A stretch of 64,000 bases of DNA from Capitulum mitella. Its lineage: Eukaryota; Arthropoda; Thecostraca; Pollicipedomorpha; Pollicipedidae. The notes beneath the pieces were generated by a model. The model did no database searches and had not been told where the DNA came from. It saw only the letters and a program-made list of their open reading frames with translations. Shown one piece after another: positions 35,201 to 45,309 of the stretch (position 1 is the first letter of the stretch; each line of letters begins with the position of its first letter). Both the position numbers and the translations under genes were made by a program. The stretch spans positions 6,321,432 to 6,385,431 of the forward strand of contig CP099846.1 of the NCBI GenBank assembly GCA_030062745.1, written 5' to 3'.

Positions 35201-38200
35201 GGCCGTGTCCGGACTCCATTGCCCGGCTGTGTCCGGTCTCCAGTGTCCGGCTGTGTCCGAACCCCAGTGTCCGGCTGACGGTGGCTGTCTGCTCGGCCGA
35301 CAGCGGCGCCCGTCATGGTGGAGACGCCGCAGCCGGAGATGGTGAAGGTGGTGGACGACATCATCATCCTGCGGTGTCGGGCCGAGGCCGACCCCAGCCT
35401 CGACTTGGCCTACGTCTGGACACACAACGGTCTCACCGTAGACTTCCACGAGATCGACTCGCCCTACCACAGGGTGGGTGGTGAGCCGGGCCTCCGCGCC
35501 GCCGAGTCGGCCGTGATCGGCAGCCCGGCCAGCCTCGCTGCCGGAGCTGTCAACGAGCGGCGGGAAATTTATGAAACGTTGTGGCGTTGGCGCAGACCTG
35601 CGATGGAAGGTGGCCGCTGTGATCGCGTGTTCTGGCCGCCTGCTCTGACCGTCTGTTCCGGCTGTCTGCTCTGACCGCCTGCTCTGACCGCCTGCCGCTG
35701 CTGCGCAGTTGCGACAACCGGGCTACCTGCAGATCCGGAACGCCTCGCTGGAGGAGCGTGGCACCTACCGCTGCATCGCCAAGACGGCCGTCGGCGAGAT
35801 ATCGGCCGAAACCCAACTGAGGATCAGCGGGCCGCCCGAGGCGCCCGGTGAGCTGGCCGCACCTCTCCCGCCGCGCTGTGTACTATTGCGGTGGACTGGT
35901 TGAGTCCGCGGTGCTGGTTATAAGATGGCCAGGAGCGTGGCGTGTTATCGATGTGCCAGCCGCCAGTGGACGCGGATGGGCGCTGAAGCCGAGCGTCGGT
36001 CGCGTCGATTTGCCCGCCGTTGGTGATGCCTAACTGCCCTGTCGGTCCCAGGCGGCGTGCAGGCGTTCGAACTGAACGCGACCTCCGGCCGCCTGGAGTG
36101 GCAGGACTTCGCCGACAACGGCCGCACCATCAGCATGTACCGCATCCAGGCGCGCACCAACTGGAACAACACCTGGTTCACCATAGCCGAGAGTGAGCGC
36201 GCGTCGGTGGCTAGCACGCGGAGGCGGCTCTCCCGGAAGGTCGCCTGGCGTTCGAAATCTGCCGTTCTGCTGGGTGGAGGTTGGGATGTTTGCCTTCGCT
36301 AGTGTTGTGACTGACGAGGACGGGGTCGGTCGTAAGTCCGGTGTGGTCCCTGAGTCACCCTGTTGTCGCTGGCCGTGATCCGCCGACTGCGTTGTGACGC
36401 TGCCGTGACGCCGTCGGCAGACATCACGGTGCCGCGGATCGGCCTCTCCATCAGCGACACGCGCCGCTACGTGTTCCCGGACCTGCTGGTGCCGTTCTCG
36501 TGGTACGAGTTCCGCGTGGCGGCGGCCAACCCGCTCGGCTACGGGCCGCCGTCGCCGGCGTCGCCGCGCTACAACACGGCGCCGGCGCGGCCGTTCGCGG
36601 CGCCCACGCAGATCCACGGCGGCGGCGGCAAGATCGGCGACCTCACCATCAAGTGGAAGGTGCGTGGTCCGGGCGGCCGGCGGCGCCGGGTCAGCTGGTC
36701 GTCCGGAGCGGCGGCGCCCGCACGAGCGGCCGCCGCCGGCAGGCCGGGGTGGGCTGTGGATGGCCGGGTTTGTGGTGCTGGGCTGTTGCAGGGTTGTGGG
36801 AGTCGTGTACTGCGCCGCCGTGTTGGTTCGGGCGTGGTGGGCGCTGCCCGATGGTCGAAAAGTAGCCAACCGTCGCCACTTTTGCCAGTAACAGAAACGC
36901 CTGACCGGCCTGTCGAAGTCAGCAGTTGCCGGGCGTGCCGTCGGAACGTGCGGTGTCACGCGTGGCCCGTCGGTGCGGCTCGTCCTCGGCCTGCAGACTC
37001 CACCCCTGCGCCCGCTGTCCTGGTGCTGTCCGGGCCGCGGGGCAGACCGCAGGGCCGGCGCCCCTGACGGCTCTCCTGTGTCGGCAGCCGCTGACGGACC
37101 GCTACAGGAACGCGCCCGGCGTCTACTACAAGGTGTTCTGGATGCGGCACGAGGTCGAACCGGAGATCGATTATAACGAGAAGACCCTGGAGGAGTACGG
37201 CAACATAGGCCAGTATGTTGTCAGCATACAGCGCAAGTACTTCTACAGCCAGTACAAGGTCAAAGTGCAGGTGAGCATCGCTCTGTATTGTGATGGTAGG
37301 CGACTTGTCTGGCTACATTAGCAATGCACGCTCGTTGCTTGTTGTCGCGTTGTGCAGTGACTGGTGGATTTTGAAGCTACGTGGATGTAATGGTTTTGGG
37401 AACACTTCTGTTTAGTCTAGTTTAGAGGGTACCACTTGAATGAACCAACGCTAGTCACCATTTCTTTGTCATGTTTGTTTGGCATTGTTACAGAAATGTA
37501 GAGTTCGCATTGTGCGGGCAAAAACTGGTGTTTGGTCAGTGGTAATGACCGTTTCTTATTTTTTATTGGTAAAAGCCAGCATTTACTAGCAAAGTCAGTG
37601 CCAGGCAGATAGCTCGTGGGAATAATTGTGTTGGTATGAACCAGTCGAAAACTTATTCCATTCTTATACCTTCTGATGATGGGGATGATGACAGTTATTT
37701 GCTTGTAGTTATACCTGTTCTTTGTTTTTTGTTCATGATAGCATACATGGGCTGCTGGTAGTGCTTAAATGTACTTACGCTGCTACTGGTTTTATCCATA
37801 CGTTTTGTTTATTCCGAGAAAGCGATTGCTGCTTGTACTCATGTCAGGTGCGGCGGAGAAATTGCAGTTTGATTCCGAAATGTCGTTATGTTTCTTATGC
37901 ACATTTCAATATGATTTCACTCCTGCTACGGAATATACCTGGCTGGTAACTGAAAGATCTGGAATGGATTCCTCTTAAATCACCTTCCCATTCTCTCAGC
38001 CTTGAGCGATTGCTCCAGCATTGTCGTGGTAAGGACATTGTGCTACTTGGCTGATCTGTAACACATATGGTATTGAGATTAGTACAATGATACCATTATG
38101 ATTTCACAGCACACCAAACCAATGAATGCACATCTGGGCTAAAATCGTGTTTGAAAAAGTATCACAAAGCATCTTCGCTGATCAGGTGAAATAACCATTC

Positions 38201-41200
38201 ATCCGGGCCTTGGACCAGATTCACAGTGTCATGTGCACCTCACAGCAAGGAAAGCATTGAAGTTAACATCTGGGCTATCACTCAACAAAATGGCGTCACA
38301 CGACACCTTTGTTCTTCACATGAGGTCACAATTCCTTTGGCTTAGGACCAAGGTCGCAGTATCTTTGTGCATCTCATCAGCCCCTTTGCTAGCTTTTAGA
38401 TAGCAGGAGTTCACGAAAAGGAATTTTTGCCATGTTTTGGTAAAAAAAAAAACATCAGAACTATTTTTGCCTGTCCCATGGATATCACTTGTTCTTACCG
38501 CCACTTTTCTGGCAAAAACTGGCGGTTCTGATTTTCTGGCTCATTCCATAATTCCCGAGGTATCTTGACGGTCGCCCGGTTCTGTATTTTTTGCAATATG
38601 TTGCATGAGATCTGTCGTCCAGGGCACCAGATTTGTGTAATGGCTTTCGAGACATCTCTTAGCCACCTTTGATCCAGCAGGTTCCGTGTGGTTGATACCA
38701 TATACGATGAACGAATCCTTATCGGGGCGCTGTGAAATTTGGACGACCGAAACCCTCCAAAAGAGTTTTTCCTCGCGACATGTGCTGACTGGACGGAGCT
38801 GATAATTGTTGGCGACTGTGCGCGACTGTTTCGCGGCGCGGTACCATGAGCGGTCACTGGGACGGACCGAGCGGCGCGGTACCGTGAGCGGTCAGCGGGA
38901 CGGACCGGGTGGCGCGGTACTGCGAACGGACAGCGGGACGGACCGGGCGGCGCGGTACCTTGAGCGGTACCGTGAGCGGTCACTGGGACGGACCGAGCGG
39001 CGCGGTACCGTGAACGGACAGCGGGACGGACCGAGCGGCGCGGTACCGGCCGGCCGGTGCTGCCGTTGTCTGGGAGGTATTGAGCGCACGGCTGGCTGCC
39101 GGCCCTGTGCTGGGCCGAGCGGGAGCTCTGCGCCCGGGGCTGGTTCTGTGGAAGGCTTTTGATACCTGATGGAAGTGACTTGCCGGGGCGGCGTGTTGCA
39201 GAGGCCGCCGCTCTGCTTAACTGGGCATAGTTCACAGTTATTCGTTCGTAATTTTTCACATATGATGTCAATCGACGTGATGAGACGAATTGTGACAGCC
39301 ATTTCCAGATTGTCCGGTGCAAACACTAATAGTAAGGGCATTTGATTCAGTATGTGGTGTTTGTGAAAGTGCCTGCGTCATACCAGATCTACGGAAAATT
39401 GACACTGGTACTGTGGCGTTTTGGTATCGCAGGACCTAGCTTGACCTGTGTCGTATTTCCCGAAGATAAACATGTATTGGCATTATATTCCTACCTTTGC
39501 GCATTTTGGGGGCTTAGGATAGGCGTATATCCGATTTGCACGGAAAAATCGGCCGTCCTTAAATCGGTCAAGTATTGACCATCGACTGTCACTCATAACC
39601 TCAGACGTAATCTTCAGCCCAAAAATCGCGACAGATCTTGGGTGGCATTATTATGAACAATCGATTACCGTTTGAGGCGATCACATCGCTCCATGAGTTG
39701 TGGAATAATATTGTGGGTGCGTCTGACAAGCCTGACAATGGAATTCAGTGGCCGTCACTCCCACCACTGTGTTTGGTTCCGCGCGGGCTCAGAGTCACAG
39801 CAGCCATCACCGTAACTGCTCTGCCTTGACTCAGAGTCACAGCGGGCACCGTCACAGCCGCTCAGCCCAGACTCATTCACGGCGGCCACCACCACGGCTG
39901 CTCTGCCCAGACCCGCTGACCCCTTCGCCCTCTCCCCGCCGGCAGGCGTTCAACTCGATGGGCGCCGGTCCCGTCTCGGAGGAGTACATCATCTACAGCG
40001 CCGAGGGCATGCCTCAGGCGGTGCCCACCGAGGTGGCCGCCAAGGCGTACAACTCGACCGCGCTCAACGTCACGTGGCGGCCGATCGAGCACACGCGCGA
40101 GGGGCTGCGCGGCCGCCTGCTGGGCCACAGGGTGAGCCGGGCCGGCCCGGGCCCGGTCGGGGTCGATGTCGGCCGCACGCGGAGCGATGGTAACGGCGCC
40201 AGCTCCGTGCACCGTCCATCGATCGCGTGCATGCGCTGCCTGTCGGCCGTAACGGTGCCCTGTGCCGTGCATGCGCCGTCCGCGGCGAACGATGTCTGGG
40301 ATGGCGGCGCGCCGCGCTGGCCGCGGCCGGTCGGCGGCCCGGATGCTGTTGCGGTGTCATGACCCGCCGCTGTCCGCGCCGGTCCCGGCGCCGCCTGGCC
40401 CGTGTATCGGGTGCTCGCTCGTGACGAGTTCCGGGTGTCGGCGCCCCTGACCGGGTCGTGGCCGGGTCGGCAGGTCAAGTACTGGCGGCGCGGCGCGGAC
40501 GAGACGACCGACTCTCTGATCCTGCTCAAGTCGTCCCTGGAGCCGTGGGCGCTGGTGGTGGGCCTGCAGCCCTTCACCGAGTACTACGTCCGCGTGATGG
40601 CCTACAACTCGGCCGGCTCCGGACAGGAGAGCGAGCGATTCCTGGGTACGTCCGGCGCACGGCTGGCCCGGCCGGCGTCCCGCGGCCCCCTCTGTCGGCG
40701 GTCGGTCGTACGTCGGCTGCTCAGGCGGAGGCCATCGCCCGGCTGGCGGCAGGCCGCCCCGCCGCCGGTCGTCGCATGTCTCGTGGCGGTTTTTAAGCGG
40801 GGCGTCAGCGCGGTGACCGCCCGTGAACGGCCGTCGGAGGGCCGGGCACTGTCGCTGGCGACTGTTGTTGGAGCTGGTCCCTGGTCCGGTGCGACGGGAG
40901 CGGTGGGTGACGGCGCTCCGTCCGTTTCAGAACGTACCTACAAGAACGCGCCGCTCAACCCGCCGACGGCGGTCGACGTGAAGCCCATCAACCCGCGCAC
41001 GGTCGAGGTCACCTGGCGAATCGCTTCGCCCGGCGTGCAGGAGGAACCGCTCAAGGGCTTCAAGGTACGCCCGTCTGCGGGACAGCTTCAGTCGTGCTCA
41101 GGCCGCACTGACGAGGCCATTGTTCCTCACTGTGGGCTCGGTTTGGCTCGAACTGCTGTGTTGTTTTTGTGACTCGTGACCCGTGCTGTTTTGTTTTTAC

Positions 41201-43646
41201 AAACCGTGTGGCCAAACGGAACGGGATGAGGGTGTAATACGTGTGCGCGTGCGCTTGTGGCAGTTGTGTTACCAGCTGGTGGTTTGTACGGATGTTTGAC
41301 TCTCCGTGCGGGCGTGGGGGGGGAGCAGGGGGCTGGAGCGGATCTCTGGGCCTGTCCTGATCTCTGAGCCTGTCCCGTCGCGGAGCCAGTCCGGTGCTCG
41401 CGACGTTCCCGGCGGCATGGGAGAGAGGGGCTGACCACTGTCACCGCTGTGCCTGGGACCCGCTATCGCACCGCTCATCAGTCAGCTGTGAGCTACAGAG
41501 AACACCGCCGCATCATCTCACCACGAAATCTGGCTCTGAAGCAGGCCACGAAGTCTTGTTTTCAAACATAGTCTGCATCTCACTCATATCTCGATCCCAT
41601 GGGGACACAGTAACGGGTCTGTAATGGTTTGGTTTCGTCAACTTCAAGAGTGATTCTCACGAACACAAATCGTCATGATTGAGACCCCCCGGGCATGCTG
41701 TGGGATTTCACTTCCACCTCAGACGGTGAGACAGTGAACAGTTCAGTTCCGCGCGACTGGCCGTGTGCCGGTGGCGCCGGCCGGCAGTTTTGATGTGGAT
41801 CGGGCGGCTCTTTTACACTGCCAGGCGTCAGGCGCCGCCTTTCCCGTCCAGCGTCTGTCGGGACGTCGTTATCGCACGTCATCTGCGATAATCTCCGGCC
41901 GCGGCCGGTCTGAAGTGAGCCGATCGTGTCAGGCCTGCCACAGGATAAACCAGGTGCCGCCGGTACTGTCCGCGACAGCTGTCTCCGGCGGCCGCGTAGG
42001 TGTTACCCAGTCGGCCGCGAGCTAGCGGCAGCCGGATCCTCCTTCCGCTGCGAACCTGTTGAATGTAGCTCTGGCTGGGCTGCGTTGCGCTGCTGTAGCA
42101 GTGCGATAACTGGACTCGTGCCTGAGCGCGCCCTCTAGCCGACCAACCCTTCTGTCGATGGCCGGCCGCCGCGAGCCGGTGACCCGTCTCACCATCTCAG
42201 TTCCTCCCTTTCCCTCCACGAAGTCCTCCCCATCAGCTGACTGGCACCACCCTCGGTTGGCGGGTCGCGCCAACCTGTGACTGGTGCCCGCCGCCAGCGG
42301 TCCGCTCGGGCGCCGGCCGGTGCTTCATTGTGCGCCAGTCCGACCGAGCGTCACGCTGGGTGGGCCGGCTCAGGCCGCCGCGCGCGTCTCCCTGCCGGAG
42401 ACCGGCCTGCGGACGCCGTCTCGGCGGGCGTCGGCCGTGATCGGCGTCTCCGACCGCCAGGTACGGGTCTGGGAGCGCGACGAGGACATATCGGACGCCA
42501 ACGACACCATCGTCGAGCTGGGCAACGCGCTGGAGGCGCGCATCACCGATCTGGAGCCCGGCTCCTGGTACAAACTGCGCGTGCTGGCCTTCAGCGCCGG
42601 CGGCGACGGCAAGATGAGCTCGCCGGCTTGGGAGTTCCAGATGGGTAAGTGCCTGCCGTTGGGGAGGACAGGCCTCTCGTGCGGCCCTTTTCAGCCCCCT
42701 GTCTTGCCTGCAGCTCCCATACTGTGTGTGCGGACACGCGGTGTCGTCGTGGCTGCCGCTTGTTTCGGGAAAATCCTTGGTGGAACGTTGCTTGCATTTT
42801 CGGTGGCGACGCCTTGGCCATGACGGCGTTGATGGGACTCCGGTCAGAAGCCTGCCGTCAGTCGGTCAGTCTGGGTGCGGTGTTTGATACGCCGGCTCCC
42901 GCTGGCGCCCGGCTGCTCTGCGGTGCCGGGCTGGCGGCCGTGCCGACTCTGTCGGGCCCTCCTCCGCGTCAGACCACCGGCCCGGCGTCAGACCCGTCGG
43001 CCTGCAGTCGGTCCCCGACTCAGCGGCTGTTCGGGACGGACAGCCGCTGACGGCCGTGCGGCTGTCACGTCCGCACGGCCGAGGGACGGCCGTGCGGCCG
43101 GCCATCAGGCTCACGAGCCGGCTGTGGCGCGGGGACCCCGGGTCGGCGGCAGTGGCGACCACCTCGCCGAGACGACCGGGCGACCTGCAGGCGGCGTTGT
43201 AAACTATCAGACTGTTGAAGCGCTGCCTGGAGGCTACGCAACACCGCAGTATACTGGATCAGTGTCGCACTGCTCGAGATGGGAGTCACGTGTTGGTCGC
43301 AAAAGGCTTCCGCCGCGATAGAGGGTGGTCATCTGTAATGAGCGTTCAAATCACGGCGACTGGACGTCGTTTTAGGAATGACGCTCCCGGGAAAACAAGG
43401 AGGACGATGATTTCTTTCTGGTAACTGGTAGTTTGGCGTAGCTGCGGCCCGTCGTATGCGACGCCCTGTCTGCCGTGTTTGCACCGTCTGCCGCGGCCGT
43501 CTGCTCCGTCTGACGTGGCTCTGCCGTCGGCAGGTGACCCGGACGACCTGCGCGGCGGTGCCGACCCTGTGGGCGGTGCCGGTCTGTACCTGCTGGCCCC
43601 GCTGCTGGTCGGCCTGGTCTGGCTGCAGGCAGATGGCGCCGTCTGA
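26094..43646 (+). CDS. Cont: Contactin, complete coding gene of 21 exons
   Basis: This GPI-anchored cell-adhesion protein is needed in insects for septate junctions together with Neurexin IV and Neuroglian. Exon ends: 26094-26285, 27425-27519, 28588-28719, 29180-29423, 29872-30022, 30268-30445, 31492-31692, 32690-32974, 33239-33375, 33842-34124, 34599-34739, 35304-35473, 35709-35847, 36052-36192, 36421-36659, 37088-37270, 39946-40131, 40474-40645, 40931-41064, 42461-42644, 43534-43646. All introns are GT-AG with matching phases. Domains by residue: signal peptide 1-25, C-type lectin 34-165, six Ig domains about 195-780, four fibronectin III domains about 780-1195, hydrophobic GPI signal 1208-1232. 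Residue numbers assume the frame is restored in exon 4, where one extra base near 29372-29375 shifts it. The arthropod Contactin order (lectin, 6 Ig, 4 FN3) distinguishes it from vertebrate contactins, which lack the lectin domain. Insect orthologues are somewhat longer. Confidence 0.93.
26455..26680. repeat. TGCAC-rich tandem duplication and hairpin in intron 1
   Basis: A block of about 120 bp containing GCACTATTATGCACAAGTGA and AACAGTTGTGCAT is duplicated. The last copy runs into inverted copies, with ACTATTATGCACAAGTG near 26594 facing CACTTGTGCATAATAGT near 26660. The result can fold into nested hairpins. Confidence 0.7.
27425..27519 (+). CDS. Cont: Contactin exon 2: lectin domain, middle
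   Basis: Reads GFGADLMNLNTMEEHAFIVN then WLRNNDPQHRL, the central helix and strand of the C-type lectin fold. The acceptor is TTTCAG and the donor GTGAGT. It is more AT-rich than the other exons. Confidence 0.9.
28588..28719 (+). CDS. Cont: Contactin exon 3: lectin domain, loop region
   Basis: Completes the split Trp codon, then reads YMGARQQTSSLWTNEGDSTP, ending in VDKTFAAY. No EPN or WND calcium/sugar-binding motif is seen, as in other arthropod Contactins, so sugar binding is not expected. Confidence 0.88.
29180..29423 (+). CDS. Cont: Contactin exon 4: end of lectin domain, start of Ig1, with frameshift
   Basis: FSDDSSRWGLQKVSG...LYICE closes the lectin fold (C163), then LVPRGPTIVLQPK begins Ig1. 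After QPKP the expected VFDISTRTTVNDVTIK continues one base out of frame. CCCGGCC at 29370-29376 has one base too many for the family reading. With it the whole gene is 3,700 coding bases; without it, 3,699. A sequencing or assembly error is the likeliest cause; a true null allele or a microexon is possible. Confidence 0.85.
29872..30022 (+). CDS. Cont: Contactin exon 5: Ig1
   Basis: Reads CLADAYPYPTYEWFEEVY through FTISGGVLMIYAPDQ. It supplies the first Ig1 cysteine (C222) and the core Trp. Confidence 0.92.
30268..30445 (+). CDS. Cont: Contactin exon 6: end of Ig1, start of Ig2
   Basis: GKYHCRATNKFGTVVSESVQ closes Ig1 (C280). AIYCDPPQHFP opens Ig2 with C323; the spacing and text match arthropod Contactins closely. 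Confidence 0.93.
31492..31692 (+). CDS. Cont: Contactin exon 7: Ig2
   Basis: VRDYFPNFVEEDQRVFVSHD then DQADYMCNVKSTIS (C374) completes Ig2. Acceptor GCCACAG, donor GTGAGT. Confidence 0.93.
31790..32045. repeat. GAATC/GATTC-rich cluster in intron 7
   Basis: The words GATTCTGATTC and GAATCGATTC and their complements recur about a dozen times, with direct copies on the left and inverted ones on the right (CAAATCAGAATCC, AATTCAGAATC). The layout resembles the subterminal word clusters of small hAT elements. No target duplication was identified. Confidence 0.5.
32690..32974 (+). CDS. Cont: Contactin exon 8: Ig3
   Basis: A whole Ig domain in one exon. NFQQLRFAHNFPKSFPEAP leads in, VRLECVAFGYPVPRYKWTRR carries C427 and the Trp, and DEGEYICQASN carries C474. 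Confidence 0.94.
33100..33185 (+). repeat. (CCTGA)n-like pentamer tract in intron 8
   Basis: Sixteen or so CCTGA units with variants (TCTGA, GCCGG) lie just before the exon 9 acceptor region. Confidence 0.85.
33239..33375 (+). CDS. Cont: Contactin exon 9: Ig4, first half
   Basis: FTIPLEDQHINEASDLAWTC then EAFGIPEVTYAWLRNGVLLD holds the first Cys and Trp of Ig4. Confidence 0.93.
33842..34124 (+). CDS. Cont: Contactin exon 10: end of Ig4, start of Ig5
   Basis: DTDQAMYQCRATNQLGSTYS closes Ig4. FGPSFAKRPLETLMLSGQGL then HTIACDPEAAPRPKIEW opens Ig5. Confidence 0.93.
34599..34739 (+). CDS. Cont: Contactin exon 11: Ig5, second half
   Basis: GRRRVLPNGYLQLDPVGLED then EGTYTCTASNRYGRDSSSGQ, a standard D-x-G-x-Y-x-C Ig ending. 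Confidence 0.92.
35030..35277 (+). repeat. 24-bp minisatellite in intron 11
   Basis: About ten units of GGCTGTGTCCGGACYCCAGT plus four bases end 27 bp before exon 12. Because 24 is a multiple of three, it stays open in several frames (VSGCVRTP-like), which creates spurious ORFs on both strands. Confidence 0.85.
35304..35473 (+). CDS. Cont: Contactin exon 12: Ig6, first half
   Basis: APVMVETPQPEMVKVVDDII then LRCRAEADPSLDLAYVWTHN; the AYVWTHNG block is diagnostic of arthropod Contactin Ig6. Confidence 0.92.
35709..35847 (+). CDS. Cont: Contactin exon 13: end of Ig6, Ig-FN3 hinge
   Basis: GYLQIRNASLEERGTYRCIA then KTAVGEISAETQLRISGPPE; GPP.AP marks the hinge to the first fibronectin III domain. 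Confidence 0.92.
36052..36192 (+). CDS. Cont: Contactin exon 14: FN3-1
   Basis: GRLEWQDFADNGRTISMYRI then QARTNWNNTWFTIAE gives the Trp of strand B and the NGR...Y.I.ARTNWN.TW block of this family. Confidence 0.92.
36421..36659 (+). CDS. Cont: Contactin exon 15: end of FN3-1, start of FN3-2
   Basis: LLVPFSWYEFRVAAANPLGY then GPPSPASPRYNTAP completes FN3-1. GGGGKIGDLTIKWK starts FN3-2. Confidence 0.93.
37088..37270 (+). CDS. Cont: Contactin exon 16: FN3-2
   Basis: NAPGVYYKVFWMRHEVEPEI then YFYSQYKVKVQ forms the central strands of FN3-2. Confidence 0.92.
38836..39055 (+). repeat. 38-bp minisatellite in intron 16
   Basis: About six units of GCGGCGCGGTACCGTGAGCG plus GTCAGCGGGACGGACCGG lie in the largest intron (2.7 kb). 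Left of it, at 38480-38800, a minus-strand frame looks protein-like but I cannot assign it. Confidence 0.85.
39946..40131 (+). CDS. Cont: Contactin exon 17: end of FN3-2, start of FN3-3
   Basis: AFNSMGAGPVSEEYIIYSAE then VAAKAYNSTALNVTWRPIEH; both blocks are typical of Contactin. Confidence 0.93.
40474..40645 (+). CDS. Cont: Contactin exon 18: FN3-3
   Basis: VKYWRRGADETTDSLILLKS then ALVVGLQPFTEYYVRVMAYN completes FN3-3. Confidence 0.93.
40931..41064 (+). CDS. Cont: Contactin exon 19: FN3-4, first half
   Basis: RTYKNAPLNPPTAVDVKPIN then PRTVEVTWRIASPGVQEEPL opens the last fibronectin III domain. Confidence 0.93.
42461..42644 (+). CDS. Cont: Contactin exon 20: FN3-4, second half
   Basis: VRVWERDEDISDANDTIVEL then WYKLRVLAFSAGGDGKMSSP ends the folded part of the protein. 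Donor GTAAGT. Confidence 0.94.
43534..43646 (+). CDS. Cont: Contactin exon 21: GPI-anchor signal and stop
   Basis: DPDDLRGGADPVGGAG leads into the hydrophobic LYLLAPLLVGLVWLQA and stops at 43644-43646. A small-residue region followed by a C-terminal hydrophobic tail with no charged cytoplasmic tail is a GPI signal, fitting family biology. Confidence 0.85.
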
Positions 43647-45255
43647 GGGCTTCCGTAGCCAGAGGACTTCGTGCCGGACTGGACACGGTCGCCGCCGGCG
43701 GCGGGCCTGTAGGCGCGAATCTCGTTGACGCGGACCACGCGAATTTTCCGCAGCGCCGACTCCGTCCACATGTTTTCAGTGTTTTTTTATGTCTGAATTG
43801 TAGATACCGCCGTACGCTGGGCGATTTGGCAGGTTCGTGCGGTCCATCCAGCCTCGTAAATGATATTTTCTTGCAGAGAGAACGGCCATTCCGTTATCAA
43901 GATGCGAGATATGAGCTTCACGTGGTTGGCATTCTCGCATGCCTTTTTGCGACGAAAATTCTGGACGTTTGATAAACATCCACAGTTGGAAAAGCAAAAC
44001 AAAAAATGCTAAGTCTGCACGTATACGCAACTCGTATCTTATCAAAGGAATGCATGAACGACGAAGAGAATGGTCTTGTTGAAATGGAGACGTTCTTTGT
44101 ATTGCGTTCCTTGTGTTCGTAACATCAAAACAGATCTTGTAATGTAAAAAGAGTCGGCTGTTGACAAAGTTCGGACTTTTCGTTGGATTTTTTGGAGGGA
44201 TATCTTGACATTTCGGACGACATTGATGATTTTATGTTGATATTTGTACATAGCTTTCATACGCTACATGTTTTGTTGGAAGCTGTGATGCACTTTCTTT
44301 TTGCACCACGGTTTATGTCTAACCCCACCGAACCCATGAGCGATTGCGATATCGCAGTTGCCGAATGGGACCAAGCAAATGTTTTTTTGATCTACATTTT
44401 TGGCAGGTCGCAGTCCTTATCGACGAGAAAACGCAGTTGCGAGACCTGATTGACCGAATGAACCTGCCGAATGGACGAGTGTGTGACGGCGTTTTAATCA
44501 TGTTTATAACAGGAGATATGCGAAAATGTCTGCAGCTTTGCATTGAACCTCCCTTGTGATGTGGGTATCGTATTGTTGTTGACATTCCATCGTGTACGGC
44601 GTTCGTGACTGGCATGTTTGCATGTGGGTTGCTAGTAGTCCGCGCGCTGTGCAGAGATTCTCTCGCCACACATGATCTGCTATTGCTTTTCTGTTACCTC
44701 CAAATACAGGACTTAGTGGTCCAGAAGTGGTCTCGTTTTCCTGCGCGGAGGCAGCGGCCACGGACGTGTTCTCTCGCCGGCGTCTGCCACACCCGACCGG
44801 GCAGGACATGCACCGGTCCCAAGATCGCCGCGCGGGCGCCTGGCGGCCGTCAGGAGGCGGCGGTGGGCCGCGCCACTCCCGGGCCAGTGGCTGCTCTCGG
44901 CGCGCCTTGCCGATCGCCCGGTGAGCAGCGCGGCGGCGTCTTACTACGGCCGGCCGAGCGGCGGACCCGGCGCCGGAGCACGGCAGCGGCCGGGCGCCGA
45001 CCGTGGCCACTGTAGGCAGGCCTGGGCGCCGGCCGTCCCCGCTGTAAGGCCGGCCAGGACGCCGGTCTTGCACGGCAGCAGACGGCACGATCCTGCGACC
45101 ACGGACAGTTCCAGGGTTCCCCCCCCCCCCAGCATTTTGGCGCCACTACCCACCCAAGGCGGGTAAGTTTCAAGCCGAAGGGTTCCGCGTGTGGCGCCAT
45201 TACCCGCCGAAAGTGGTAAATGGTGTCATATGCGAAAACCTTGCCGCCGACGGCA
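43647..45255. other. Probable Contactin 3' UTR and flank
   Basis: No conserved gene is seen. Two short related stretches in opposite orientation read DRTNLPNRPAYGG on the minus strand near 43820 and DRMNLPNGRVCDG on the plus strand near 44450, suggesting a diverged inverted repeat. A GC-rich patch lies at 44730-45110. Confidence 0.35.
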
Positions 45256-45261
45256 AATAAA
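45256..45261 (+). terminator. Candidate polyadenylation signal for Contactin
   Basis: First AATAAA downstream of the Contactin stop, followed about 30 bp later by a GT-rich stretch (TTGTTTGTATTGT). It would give a 1.6-kb 3' UTR. Confidence 0.35.
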
Positions 45262-45309
45262 GGCATGAAAGTCATTCAAGCACGAATATTGTTTGTATTG
45301 TAAATACAA

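Noticed and set aside
34463-35470. 335-codon minus ORF antisense to Contactin exons 11-12
   Set aside because: It is the shadow of the Contactin exons plus the 24-bp repeat; repeat-driven peptides (PDTAGHWS-like) only.
36030-36959. 309-codon minus ORF antisense to Contactin exons 14-15
   Set aside because: Antisense shadow of real exons; composition-driven.
38495-39322. 275-codon minus ORF in Contactin intron 16
   Set aside because: Half is the 38-bp minisatellite; the remaining stretch looks protein-like but matches nothing I know.
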